Shown here: in pieces, positions 1 to 6,930 of the stretch | Layout: every line of letters starts with the position of its first letter | Position numbering within the stretch: position 1 is the first letter of the stretch | Assembly (NCBI RefSeq): GCF_947253065.1 | Contig: NZ_CAMXWS010000042.1 | Span: 1-13,901, forward strand | Direction: 5' to 3' | Source of the DNA: an uncultured Corynebacterium sp. | Lineage (GTDB): Bacteria; Actinomycetota; Actinomycetes; Mycobacteriales; Mycobacteriaceae | DNA length: 13,901 bases | The notes under the pieces: model-generated | The model's database searches: none | What the model saw: only the letters and a program-made list of their open reading frames with translations | What the model was told of the DNA's origin: nothing | Translations under genes and position numbers: made by a program

Positions 1-2
1 TG

Positions 3-866
3 GCCTCTGAGTTCCGCTACCGCGACCCGGTGCTGGATGAGCGCACGCTCGTGCTCGCGATCTCCCAGTCCGGTGAGACAGCTGACACGCTGGAAGCCGT
101 GCGCCACGCGAAAACGCAGGGCGCGAAGGTGCTTGCGGTGTGCAACACGAATGGTTCGCAGATTCCGCGTGAGTCCGATGCAGTGCTGTACACCCATGCG
201 GGTCCAGAGATCGGTGTGGCGTCGACGAAGGCGTTCCTTGCGCAGGTGGCGGCGAACTACATCGTGGGTCTTGCTCTCGCGCAGGCGAAGGGCACGAAAT
301 ACCCGGATGAGATCCGTGCGATCTGGGATGAGCTTGAGGCGATTCCGGCCAAGATCGAGGAGGCGCTGGCCAGCCACGACCAGGCGAAGCAGATTGCTTC
401 GACGCTTGGCGCGGTGCAGACGATGCTCTTCCTGGGGCGCGGTGTTGGCTTCCCAATTGCGCTTGAGGGAGCGCTGAAGCTGAAGGAGCTCGCGTACATC
501 CATGCGGAAGGTTTCGCGGCAGGCGAATTGAAGCACGGTCCGATTGCGCTGATCGAGGACGATCTGCCGGTCGTGGTCATCGTGCCGAGCCCGCGCGGGT
601 TGCCGCAGCTGCACTCGAAGATCGTGTCCAACATCCAGGAGATCCGGGCGCGTGGCGCGAAGACGATTGTGATCGCGGAGGAAGGCGATACCTCGGTGGA
701 GCCGTACGCGAACTGGCTCATCCGCATCCCGCAGTCGCCGACGATCATGCAGCCGTTGCTGGCTACGGTTCCGTTGCAGTTCCTCGCGGCGTTCATCGCG
801 CGGGAGTGCGGCAACGATGACATTGATAAGCCGCGCAACCTGGCCAAATCGGTCACGGTCGAGTAG
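3..866 (+). CDS. glmS: Glutamine-fructose-6-phosphate aminotransferase (isomerizing), 3' part
   Basis: This is the C-terminal part (287 codons) of GlmS, which makes glucosamine-6-phosphate from fructose-6-phosphate and glutamine, the first step towards UDP-N-acetylglucosamine for peptidoglycan. The reading frame is open from base 3, so the N-terminal glutaminase domain lies outside the window. Visible are most of the first SIS (sugar isomerase) domain with the phosphate-binding SQSGETADT motif, and the second SIS domain with the ALEGALKLKE and ELKHGP motifs that carry the isomerase catalytic residues in E. coli GlmS. The end KPRNLAKSVTVE is the near-invariant family C-terminus, so the 3' end is intact. 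The next gene starts on the last base of the stop codon, suggesting cotranscription. GlmS homologues are highly conserved, so the assignment is firm. Confidence 0.97.
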   Translation, partial: ASEFRYRDPVLDERTLVLAISQSGETADTLEAVRHAKTQGAKVLAVCNTNGSQIPRESDAVLYTHAGPEIGVASTKAFLAQVAANYIVGLALAQAKGTKYPDEIRAIWDELEAIPAKIEEALASHDQAKQIASTLGAVQTMLFLGRGVGFPIALEGALKLKELAYIHAEGFAAGELKHGPIALIEDDLPVVVIVPSPRGLPQLHSKIVSNIQEIRARGAKTIVIAEEGDTSVEPYANWLIRIPQSPTIMQPLLATVPLQFLAAFIARECGNDDIDKPRNLAKSVTVE

Positions 867-1513
867 TGCTCGCAGCTCTCGGCTTCGCGTTCATTGACTC
901 GATCAACCTGTTGTTGATCGGGGTCATCGTCGCGGTGGGCATTGTGGCACCTCGCTTTCCGACGACCGCCGCTTTGCTCATCGCCGGCGACTGGCTCGGC
1001 GTTGCATCGTTGGCCTTCTTGATGCTCGTCGTATTCGACGGGCTGGGCGATGTGGTGCATCGCTTTGTCGACGGGCCGGTGTTTGGCATTTTGCTCATTG
1101 CCACCGGTCTTCTTACCGCGGTGCTTGCTGTGCGTGGCGGTGATAATTCCGGGCTTGTGCAGCGCATTATGCGGCCGCTGCGCACCCCATCCGGCACGAC
1201 GGTGCTGGTGGGCTTCGTGCTGGGCATCATCCAGTCAGCGACGTCGGTGCCGTTCTATGGCGGCTTGGCGGTGCTTTCCACGGCGGGTGTGCCAGTGGGG
1301 ACCCGCTACGCCTTCCTGGTGTTGTACGCCACCGTCGCGTTGAGTTTGCCCACGCTATGTGCCCTGCTTGTCGCCTGGGTTCGCCACTACCCGGAGAGCC
1401 CTGCCGGCCGCGTGTTTGAGGCTGCGCGACAGAACTCCGCAGCCGTATCCGCTGGTGCGACGTGGGCCGTGGCGGTGTTGTTGGCGGGTCTGGGTGTGCT
1501 GCATCTGGTGTGA
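866..1513 (+). CDS. Six-helix integral membrane protein of unknown function
   Basis: I do not recognise the family with confidence. The 215-residue product begins at a GTG that shares one base with the glmS stop (TAGTG), so translation is probably coupled to glmS. Hydrophobic segments lie at about residues 4-28, 34-58, 71-90, 111-135, 147-172 and 192-213, giving six likely membrane helices; the short loops include a basic stretch near residues 100-106. An acidic residue (Asp11) sits inside the first helix, and helix 4 ends in a VPFYGG segment. The two-times-three-helix layout recalls LysE- or GAP-type small transporters, but no diagnostic motif was seen. Its place between glmS and alr could hint at an envelope role; that is inference only. 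Confidence 0.8.
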   Translation: MLAALGFAFIDSINLLLIGVIVAVGIVAPRFPTTAALLIAGDWLGVASLAFLMLVVFDGLGDVVHRFVDGPVFGILLIATGLLTAVLAVRGGDNSGLVQRIMRPLRTPSGTTVLVGFVLGIIQSATSVPFYGGLAVLSTAGVPVGTRYAFLVLYATVALSLPTLCALLVAWVRHYPESPAGRVFEAARQNSAAVSAGATWAVAVLLAGLGVLHLV

Positions 1514-1531
1514 TGTGGGGCAGCTGGCACA

Positions 1532-2659
1532 ATGACAGCTATGAGTCCCGCCACCTTGACCATTGACCTCGGTGCGATTGCACACAACACTGCCGTGATG
1601 AAGCGCGTGGCGGGTGAGGCCAAACTCATGTGCGTGGTCAAAGCAGACGCCTATAACCATGGTGCGCAGCGCGTTATCCCGGCGATGGAAGACGCCGGCG
1701 CCGACGCGTTCGGGGTGGCCACTCTTGCGGAGGCTGCCCGGATCCGCCAGCTCACCGATAAACCGGTACTGGCGTGGATTTGGCAGCCGGGGGAGGAGAT
1801 CCCTGAGGGCATCGAGGTGGGGGTTCCCGGCTTGGAGCATCTGCGTTGGCTGGTGAACCACAACGTGAAGTGCCCCGTGCACCTCATCGTGGACACCGGC
1901 CTCAATCGCTCCGGGATTGATGAGGAAGACTGGCCGCAAGCCTTCGACCTTGCCACCGCCTCCGGCCTGGAGGTTCGCGGTCTGATGTCGCACTTTGCCT
2001 GTGCTGATGAACCCACCCATCCCTACAACCAGGTGCAGCGTGATGCTTTTCAGCGGGCCATCACCCTTGCCCGCGCCCACGGGTTAGAGGTGCCCGTGAA
2101 CCATTTGGCCAACTCACCGGGCACACTCACCGGTCCGGAAAATGCTTTCGGGATGGTCCGCCCGGGTATCGCGCTCTACGGGCTTAACCCGGTGGAGGGC
2201 ACTGGGGCCGACGCGACGGCTGGCGCTGGCGCTGAACTTCAACCAGCGATGACCCTGTCCGCTGGGCTCACCGCCGTGAAGCGCATCAGCAAGGGCGAAG
2301 GGGCGAGCTACAGTTTGACCTGGACAGCACCGGAGGATGGCTGGACCGCCATTGTCCCGATGGGATACGCCGACGGAATCCCGCGTGCCTGGCAGGATCA
2401 CATCGAGGTCACCATCGGTGGTCGCCGCTACCCACAGGTCGGCCGGGTGTGCATGGACCAATTCATCGTGTGGCTGGGGGCTGACCGCGCGGGCATAAAC
2501 GTTGGTGACCAAGCAGTCATCTTCGGAGGCGGCGGCATGAGTGCCGCTGAGCTGGCGCGCCGGGTGGGCACGATCCACTACGAGGTGGTGTGTGCGCCGG
2601 GTGGGCGTGTGGTGAGGGAGTACGTCGATAAGCAGGAGAGCCATGAAGCAACCGTTTGA
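1532..2659 (+). CDS. alr: Alanine racemase
   Basis: The product interconverts L- and D-alanine, supplying D-alanine for peptidoglycan cross-bridges; it is a cytoplasmic PLP enzyme. The 375 residues match the usual family length. The PLP-binding lysine is Lys38 in VVKADAYNHG, the second catalytic residue is Tyr260 in EGASYSLTW, and GYADG (278-282) and the RPGIALYG segment (210-217) are typical of the fold-type III barrel and its C-terminal domain. Two ATG starts are possible, at 1532 and 1541; neither has a strong ribosome binding site (a GGGG run lies at 1517-1520), and the conserved domain begins just after both, so the start is uncertain by three residues. The 3' end overlaps tsaE by 17 bases, so the genes are likely cotranscribed. 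Confidence 0.97.
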   Translation: MTAMSPATLTIDLGAIAHNTAVMKRVAGEAKLMCVVKADAYNHGAQRVIPAMEDAGADAFGVATLAEAARIRQLTDKPVLAWIWQPGEEIPEGIEVGVPGLEHLRWLVNHNVKCPVHLIVDTGLNRSGIDEEDWPQAFDLATASGLEVRGLMSHFACADEPTHPYNQVQRDAFQRAITLARAHGLEVPVNHLANSPGTLTGPENAFGMVRPGIALYGLNPVEGTGADATAGAGAELQPAMTLSAGLTAVKRISKGEGASYSLTWTAPEDGWTAIVPMGYADGIPRAWQDHIEVTIGGRRYPQVGRVCMDQFIVWLGADRAGINVGDQAVIFGGGGMSAAELARRVGTIHYEVVCAPGGRVVREYVDKQESHEATV

Positions 2660-3140
2660 TTCCCCAGGAACCGTCGAATGCGCGAGCGCTGATGACACGC
2701 GCGCGTTCGGCCGCACGCTGGGCGAGGCGCTGGAAGCTGGCGACGTTGTCATCCTCGACGGCCCCCTCGGCGCCGGCAAAACCACCCTCACGCAGGGAAT
2801 CGCCCAAGGGATGGGTGTGAAAGGGCGCGTGACTAGCCCCACTTTCATCATCGCGCGCGAACACAAAAACCCGACGGGTGGGCCTGCGCTCGTACATGTT
2901 GATGCCTACCGGCTCCTCGACAGCGTCGGCGGCACCGGCTCGGTCGACCCGCTCGGCGAGTTGGATGCGCTCGACCTGGACTCCGAACTCGATAGCGCCG
3001 TCGTGGTGGCGGAGTGGGGCGGGGGCCTCGTTGAACAGCTGGCCACACGCTACCTACTAGTCACTCTGGACCGTGACACGCGTGTGATGGAAGACCCAGA
3101 ATCGCAGGCCCGCATCATCTCCTGGGCGCCATCAGAGTAG
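2643..3140 (+). CDS. tsaE: tRNA t6A biosynthesis ATPase TsaE
   Basis: TsaE (YjeE family) is the ATPase that drives the TsaB-TsaD complex placing threonylcarbamoyl on A37 of ANN-decoding tRNAs. The 165-residue protein has a clear Walker A motif, GPLGAGKTT (40-48), the TSPTF segment (65-69) that ligates nucleotide, VHVDAYRLL (84-92) as the Walker B-like strand, and the AEWG motif (123-126). The ATG at 2643 follows a good ribosome binding site (AGGAGAG, 2634-2640 region) and overlaps the end of alr, so translation is probably coupled. TsaB and TsaD are encoded downstream, which supports the pathway assignment; one unknown gene separates it from tsaB. A DSVGGTGSVDP insertion near residues 93-103 makes it slightly longer than E. 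coli TsaE. Confidence 0.95.
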   Translation: MKQPFDSPGTVECASADDTRAFGRTLGEALEAGDVVILDGPLGAGKTTLTQGIAQGMGVKGRVTSPTFIIAREHKNPTGGPALVHVDAYRLLDSVGGTGSVDPLGELDALDLDSELDSAVVVAEWGGGLVEQLATRYLLVTLDRDTRVMEDPESQARIISWAPSE

Positions 3141-3143
3141 GGT
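3138..3143 (+). promoter_or_regulatory. Possible -10 box for a leaderless transcript
   Basis: TAGGGT matches the actinobacterial -10 pattern TANNNT and lies 7 bases before the ATG at 3151, overlapping the tsaE stop codon. No ribosome binding site is visible before that ATG, which fits a leaderless mRNA starting at or next to the A of the start codon. No good -35 hexamer is seen. This is inference from spacing only. Confidence 0.3.
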
Positions 3144-3150
3144 TGGTCCC

Positions 3151-3675
3151 ATGCAAAAGCTGACTGCTAGCCAAAAAGGTTGGACCGCCATTGTTATCGC
3201 GCTGTGGGTGATCGTGCTCGCAGCCCTGATTTTTGTTATGCCGAGTTTGAGCGCCGCCTCCGGGCAGAAAGCGCTTGGAGAAGCAGAAGCATCTGGGTCG
3301 TTGGCAACGACGCTTGCGGAGATGCAGCCGCCGACCAATGACGCCGTCGCAGCCGAGATTATTGACCTGCGTTACGTGTACGGCCAGGAGATTCAAGGCT
3401 TTGTTCCGGTGTGCAACAACGAGCCGGAGCAGCTGGTGGACATGAAGCTGCAGGCCGCCGGTGATCTTGCGGATCAGATCAAACTGGACGGTAGCAACAA
3501 CTACATTCTGCTGTTCGATGATTCGAGTGAGCAGGCTGTCGCAGTTGATGCGGTCCCGGCCAACGTGATGGACCTGTGCGGAGACAACTATTTCCAGGAG
3601 ATCTTCAGCACTGAGCAGGGTTTCCCGGTCCACTACGACGGCAGCATGTGGCGTTTCGGCCCACGTATTCAGTAG
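3151..3675 (+). CDS. Membrane-anchored or secreted protein of unknown function
   Basis: The 174-residue product is not recognised. An N-terminal basic start is followed by one strongly hydrophobic segment at about residues 11-31, then a small-residue stretch (SLSAASG), so it is either a signal anchor or a signal peptide; no lipobox is present. The remaining roughly 140 residues are acidic and hydrophilic and would lie outside the membrane. They contain only two cysteines, Cys88 (VPVCNN) and Cys143 (MDLCGD), which could form a disulfide. The gene sits 10 bases after tsaE and 12 bases before tsaB, inside the t6A cluster, with the same strand. An extracytoplasmic protein has no evident role in tRNA modification, so the operon position may be incidental. 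It lacks a ribosome binding site and may be leaderless. Confidence 0.8.
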   Translation: MQKLTASQKGWTAIVIALWVIVLAALIFVMPSLSAASGQKALGEAEASGSLATTLAEMQPPTNDAVAAEIIDLRYVYGQEIQGFVPVCNNEPEQLVDMKLQAAGDLADQIKLDGSNNYILLFDDSSEQAVAVDAVPANVMDLCGDNYFQEIFSTEQGFPVHYDGSMWRFGPRIQ

Positions 3676-3687
3676 CCCAGCAGCCAC

Positions 3688-4374
3688 ATGATTGTCCTCG
3701 CGCTTGATACGGCCACCACAGATTTGGTGGCCGGCATCGTTGATGCGCGTTCGGGGGAGACCCTCGCGGAGGTGGTCACCCCGACGCGTGCCCACAATGA
3801 GCTGCTGGTTCCCACGGTGATGGAACTGCTCGCGTCCGCAGGGCTCGCGTTCACCGACTTAGAGGCGATTGTTGTGGGCTGCGGCCCCGGCCCCTTCACG
3901 GGTCTGCGCGTGGGCATGGCTACTGCATCCGCGTTTGGGCAGGCCCTGGGGGTGCCCGTGCATGGTGTGTGCACACATGATGCGGTTGCTTTGCTTGTGC
4001 GCGGCTCCTCCCTCATCCTCACCGACGCCCGCCGCCGCGAGGTGTACTGGGCGCGCTACTCCGGCGGCGAACGCGTTGATGGCCCCAACGTAATTGCGCC
4101 TGACCAGCTTGAGTCAGGCGCGGTGGACGTCGTGTCCGTGCCGGATCACTTGCGTGCGAAACTGCCACCGGCGCTCGTTGAAGCGGCGGGCACCGTCACG
4201 TATGAAGCACCGCGCGCTGAGGCGTTGGTTGCCGCCGCGCGGGCAACTGTGCGCGATCTGGGCGCGCCGGGTGAGCCACTCGTCCCGCTGTATCTGCGTC
4301 GCCCAGATGCGAAAGAGCCCGCAGCGAAGCCGCTGTCACCGGCGATTCCGCGCGTAGCTGTCGACGAGGAGTAA
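3688..4374 (+). CDS. tsaB: tRNA t6A biosynthesis protein TsaB
   Basis: TsaB (YeaZ) is the non-catalytic partner of TsaD in the t6A complex; it has the ASKHA (actin/Hsp70-like) fold but lacks metal-binding residues. The 228-residue protein starts MIVLALDTAT, the family phosphate-1 strand, and carries GPGPFTGLRVG (66-76), the most conserved TsaB motif, followed by ALGVPVHGV (86-94). The ATG at 3688 has no strong ribosome binding site; it follows the previous stop by 12 bases, so reinitiation is likely. The 3' end carries GAGGAG, which serves as the ribosome binding site of rimI. The C-terminal tail (about residues 205-228) is Pro/Ala-rich and variable in the family. Confidence 0.95.
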   Translation: MIVLALDTATTDLVAGIVDARSGETLAEVVTPTRAHNELLVPTVMELLASAGLAFTDLEAIVVGCGPGPFTGLRVGMATASAFGQALGVPVHGVCTHDAVALLVRGSSLILTDARRREVYWARYSGGERVDGPNVIAPDQLESGAVDVVSVPDHLRAKLPPALVEAAGTVTYEAPRAEALVAAARATVRDLGAPGEPLVPLYLRRPDAKEPAAKPLSPAIPRVAVDEE

Positions 4375-4378
4375 CCCC

Positions 4379-4879
4379 GTGCGCATCCGTGAACTCCGAC
4401 CCGCCGATGCTGCTGCAGCCGCGGCCATTGAAGCGGATCTCTTTGTCGACGAAAGTCCATGGTCCCGCGATGTCTTCCTCACGGAACTCGCGCACCCCTA
4501 CACCTTCTATGTTGGGGCATTCGTGGAAGACAGCGACGAAGTCGTTCTTGCCGGGTACGCCGGCGTCGCCCGCCTAGGGCCACGCGAAGACCCGGAGTTT
4601 GAGGTGCACACCATCGCGGTTGCGCGCCAATTCCAAAGCCACGGCATTGGACGTGCGCTCATGGACCAGCTGGTGCACGCCGCGGATATGTACGACGCCC
4701 AAATGTTCCTCGAAGTCCGCACCGATAATGAGCCCGCCATCGCGCTATACAAGAGCTACGGGTTTGCCGAGGTGGGAGTGCGCAAGGGATACTATCCCTC
4801 TACTGGAGCAGATGCGTACACGATGATGCGCCACTCCGTGTCTGAGGTGTCAGTGGGGTCAAAGGAGTCAGAGCAATGA
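4379..4879 (+). CDS. rimI: Ribosomal protein S18 alanine N-acetyltransferase
   Basis: RimI transfers acetyl from acetyl-CoA to the N-terminal alanine of ribosomal protein S18. The 166-residue protein is a single GNAT domain: an N-terminal IRELRPADAAAAAAIE strand-helix, the EVHTIAVA strand (75-82), the acetyl-CoA pyrophosphate loop RQFQSHGIGRAL (83-94), and the RimI-typical LEVRTDNEPAIALYKSYGF (111-129) with Tyr124 in the usual catalytic position. The GTG start at 4379 follows GAGGAG (4366-4371) by 7 bases. It lies 4 bases after tsaB and its stop overlaps the tsaD start (ATGA). In some actinobacteria RimI lies next to or is fused with TsaB or TsaD, which supports the call. A 15-residue hydrophilic C-terminal tail is extra. 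Confidence 0.93.
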   Translation: MRIRELRPADAAAAAAIEADLFVDESPWSRDVFLTELAHPYTFYVGAFVEDSDEVVLAGYAGVARLGPREDPEFEVHTIAVARQFQSHGIGRALMDQLVHAADMYDAQMFLEVRTDNEPAIALYKSYGFAEVGVRKGYYPSTGADAYTMMRHSVSEVSVGSKESEQ

Positions 4880-5925
4880 TCATTCTGGGAATCGAATCCT
4901 CCTGCGACGAAACAGGCGTGGGTGTTATTGATCTACAGCCGGACGGCAGCATGCAGATTCTCGCAGACGTCGTGGCATCGTCCATGGAAGAGCACGCCCG
5001 CTTCGGTGGGGTGGTGCCCGAGATCGCGTCCCGCGCCCATCTCGAGGCGATGCCACGTGTGATGGAAAAAGCGTTGGCGGATGCTGGCATCACCAAACCG
5101 GACGCCGTCGCTGCGACAGTCGGGCCGGGTCTAGCAGGGGCGTTGCTCGTCGGGGCGTCAGCGGCGAAGGCCTACGCCGCAGCGTGGGGTGTGCCCTTCT
5201 ATGGTGTGAATCACCTGGGGGGACACGTTGCCGTGGCCAACCTTGATGATGCGGATGAACTACCGCACTCCATTGCGCTACTCGTCTCCGGCGGGCACAG
5301 CCAAATCCTTGAAGTCGATGCGGTAGGCAAACCTATGAAGGAGCTCGGAAGCACGCTTGACGACGCTGCCGGCGAAGCCTACGACAAAGTCTCCCGCCTG
5401 TTGGGGTTGGGGTATCCGGGTGGGCCGGTCGTCGATAAGCTTGCGCGACGCGGTGAGCCGAATATTTCCTTCCCACGCGCCCTGTCGCGCGCTGAAGACC
5501 TGCGCGGCGAGCACCGCTACGACTTTTCTTTCTCCGGCCTGAAAACTGCCGTCGCGCGGTACGTTGAGGCCGCCGAGCGGGCCGGAGAGGTGATCAGCGT
5601 CGAGGATGTGTGCGCATCCTTCCAGGAAGCTGTCGTGGACGTTCTCACCGCAAAAGCCATCATGGCCTGCGAAGACGCAGGAGCGCGCACCCTGTTGCTC
5701 GGTGGGGGAGTCGCGGCGAACTCGCGGCTGCGGGAACTTGCGCAAGAACGGTGCAACGCCCACGGAATCGAACTCCGAGTGCCGCGCTTCGCCCTGTGTA
5801 CCGACAACGGAGTGATGATTGCGGCACTTGCCGCCCAACTCATCCACGAAGGCGCGCAGCCTTCCGGGTGGGACACCGCAACGGACACGGCACTTGAGGT
5901 GGAGACCCCGCTCGTTCATTCTTAA
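4876..5925 (+). CDS. tsaD: tRNA N6-adenosine threonylcarbamoyltransferase TsaD
   Basis: TsaD (formerly Gcp) transfers threonylcarbamoyl from TC-AMP to A37 of tRNA, forming t6A, in a complex with TsaB and TsaE. The 349-residue length is normal. The N-terminus ILGIESSCDET (3-13) is the signature phosphate loop, EEHARFGGVVPEIASRAH (38-55) is near-invariant, the metal-binding histidines are His113 and His117 in NHLGGH, SGGHSQ (138-143) contacts nucleotide, and the third metal ligand is Asp310 in CTDNG. The start ATG overlaps the rimI stop by 4 bases, indicating translational coupling. Earlier annotations as O-sialoglycoprotein endopeptidase apply to this family but are outdated. Confidence 0.98.
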   Translation: MIILGIESSCDETGVGVIDLQPDGSMQILADVVASSMEEHARFGGVVPEIASRAHLEAMPRVMEKALADAGITKPDAVAATVGPGLAGALLVGASAAKAYAAAWGVPFYGVNHLGGHVAVANLDDADELPHSIALLVSGGHSQILEVDAVGKPMKELGSTLDDAAGEAYDKVSRLLGLGYPGGPVVDKLARRGEPNISFPRALSRAEDLRGEHRYDFSFSGLKTAVARYVEAAERAGEVISVEDVCASFQEAVVDVLTAKAIMACEDAGARTLLLGGGVAANSRLRELAQERCNAHGIELRVPRFALCTDNGVMIAALAAQLIHEGAQPSGWDTATDTALEVETPLVHS

Positions 5926-5947
5926 GTCTCACCGAGCGAAGTCTGTA

Positions 5948-5993
5948 CTTTCGGGTTAACGTGACAACCGCGTAAAAATTCACATCCCGAAAG
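5948..5993 (+). promoter_or_regulatory. Inverted repeat overlapping a ribosome binding site
   Basis: CTTTCGGG (5948-5955) and CCCGAAAG (5986-5993) form a perfect 8-base inverted repeat around a 30-base loop. The right arm covers the start of the AAAGGA ribosome binding site (5990-5995) of the gene at 6008, so the hairpin could mask it if the transcript begins far enough upstream, for example by readthrough from tsaD. A smaller internal GGTT/AACC pair (5954-5957, 5966-5969) could compete. It lacks the U-run of a terminator. Function is inferred. Confidence 0.35.
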
Positions 5994-6007
5994 GACGCTC
6001 TCCCGCC

Positions 6008-6454
6008 ATGAAGTCTCGCGATCATGAACGCTTCGGTTTTCTGGTGAATCCGGACCTGACCTACCGTCGGATCATCTTTGACATTGACCACGCGAGCCAG
6101 TTCCTCGGCCCCGTTGTTCTTGAGGGAGTGCGTGTCGCGTTTTCCCAAAACGACACGCAATATGAGGCCATTTACTCACCGCAGGCTCGTGAGAATCGTG
6201 CCGCGCCGAACCCGGTTGCGTCCATGGCGGCGAACTTGGCGGCGACGGACAACGCTAATTTCCTGCAAGACCCGACATCGGCGATTTCCGGCCCGGTCAT
6301 CTTCGTCGGTCGCGATGGGCACAGCATTGACGACGACATCGTGGACCAAATCAAACAAGCCATCCGCGCCGTCCGCCACTACAAGGACGACAACCCGGAG
6401 GAGTACAACCTCTGGCACAACGCTGTGCTCAACATGGGGACGGTGCAGGACTAG
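6008..6454 (+). CDS. Conserved-looking cytoplasmic protein of unknown function
   Basis: I do not recognise this 148-residue protein. It has no membrane segment, signal peptide or cysteine. The N-terminal part (about 8-60) alternates strand-like stretches (FGFLVNP, RRIIFDID, VRVAFSQ, YEAIYS), the middle (62-95) is Ala/Asn-rich and probably flexible, and the C-terminal part has a strand (GPVIFVGRDG, 95-104) and a helix (about 107-128) ending in acidic residues. The ATG at 6008 follows AAAGGA by 12 bases, a slightly long spacing. It lies 82 bases after tsaD and is closed by a terminator before groES, so it may be a single-gene unit or the end of the tsa operon. Coding character (codon use like its neighbours, no overlap) supports a real gene. 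Confidence 0.82.
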   Translation: MKSRDHERFGFLVNPDLTYRRIIFDIDHASQFLGPVVLEGVRVAFSQNDTQYEAIYSPQARENRAAPNPVASMAANLAATDNANFLQDPTSAISGPVIFVGRDGHSIDDDIVDQIKQAIRAVRHYKDDNPEEYNLWHNAVLNMGTVQD

Positions 6455-6462
6455 CTCCGAGC

Positions 6463-6490
6463 GTGGGGCTGGTGAGCCCCATTGTTGTCG
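6463..6490 (+). terminator. Hairpin terminator between the 148-residue gene and groES
   Basis: GGGGCT (6465-6470) and AGCCCC (6475-6480) pair perfectly around a GGTG loop, extended by one T-A pair, and the following stretch is T-rich (ATTGTTGTCGTTT). It lies 10 bases after the stop codon at 6454. The T tract is interrupted, so strength is uncertain, but position and stem support a Rho-independent terminator isolating the groES promoter. Confidence 0.6.
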
Positions 6491-6513
6491 TTTAGCACTC
6501 GCATGGGTAGAGT
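6485..6513 (+). promoter_or_regulatory. groES-groEL promoter overlapped by the CIRCE operator
   Basis: TTGTCG (6485-6490) and TAGAGT (6508-6513) are separated by 17 bases, a good housekeeping-sigma pair with a TANNNT -10. The -10 box lies inside the CIRCE element, so HrcA bound there would block polymerase. The inferred transcript start near 6520 leaves a leader of about 90 bases before groES. No HspR-type HAIR repeat was seen nearby. Confidence 0.6.
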
Positions 6514-6520
6514 GCTAAAC
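6490..6520. promoter_or_regulatory. CIRCE element (HrcA operator)
   Basis: TTAGCACTC (6492-6500), nine bases, then GAGTGCTAA (6510-6518): an exact match to the CIRCE consensus, with both arms extended by two bases (GT and AC) to 11-base perfect arms. CIRCE is the operator of the heat-shock repressor HrcA, whose folding depends on GroEL, giving feedback on chaperonin level. Position upstream of groES is the classic one. Confidence 0.97.
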
Positions 6521-6608
6521 AGGTTTTGGGCACAGTTTGTTCACCCGCGACGACGGCTGCGCACCGAGAAACCGTGTAATGAATCCAACTTTCACGAAAG
6601 GTTCAATC

Positions 6609-6911
6609 GTGGCAAACGTCAACATCAAGCCTCTGGAAGACAAGATCCTCGTTCAGATTGTCGAAGCTGAGACCACCACCGCTTCCGGCCTGGTCATCCC
6701 GGACTCCGCACAGGAGAAGCCGCAGGAAGCAACCGTTATTGCTGTCGGCCCCGGCCGCTGGGACGACGAGGGCGAGCACCGCATCCCGGTGGACGTCAAG
6801 GAGGGCGACACCGTGATCTTCTCCAAGTACGGCGGCACCGAGCTGAAGTACAACGGCGAGGAGTACTTGCTGTTGTCGGCGCGTGACCTGCTGGCCGTCG
6901 TCGAGAAGTAA
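6609..6911 (+). CDS. groES: Co-chaperonin GroES
   Basis: GroES forms the heptameric lid of the GroEL folding chamber in the cytoplasm. The 100-residue product starts ANVNIKPLEDKILVQ after the initiator, the usual actinobacterial N-terminus, and contains the mobile loop (about residues 18-35, TTASGLVIPDSAQEKPQE), the VGPGRWDDEGEHRIPVDVKEGD roof region, and the FSKYGGTELKYNGEEYLLLSARDLLAVVE end. The GTG at 6609 is chosen because AAAGG (6597-6601) lies 7 bases before it and because family alignments begin here; an in-frame ATG at 6579 would add ten residues not found in GroES. It is 19 bases upstream of groEL and under CIRCE control. Confidence 0.97.
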   Translation: MANVNIKPLEDKILVQIVEAETTTASGLVIPDSAQEKPQEATVIAVGPGRWDDEGEHRIPVDVKEGDTVIFSKYGGTELKYNGEEYLLLSARDLLAVVEK

Positions 6912-6916
6912 AAGGC

Positions 6917-6928
6917 GGGATTAATCCC
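6917..6928. repeat. 12-base palindrome in the groES-groEL spacer
   Basis: GGGATTAATCCC is its own reverse complement and ends two bases before the groEL ATG. As RNA it gives at most a 4-base-pair stem with a TTAA loop between the likely ribosome binding sequence (AAGGCGGG, 6912-6919) and the start codon. It may tune groEL translation or bring the two closer; chance occurrence cannot be excluded. Confidence 0.5.
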
Positions 6929-6930
6929 TT

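Noticed and set aside
257..1060. Minus-strand open frame of 267 codons across the glmS end
   Set aside because: Overlaps two supported plus-strand genes and shows no recognisable domain.
6537..6608. Longer groES start at 6537 or 6579
   Set aside because: The extension is not part of GroES, and the GTG at 6609 has a well-spaced ribosome binding site.
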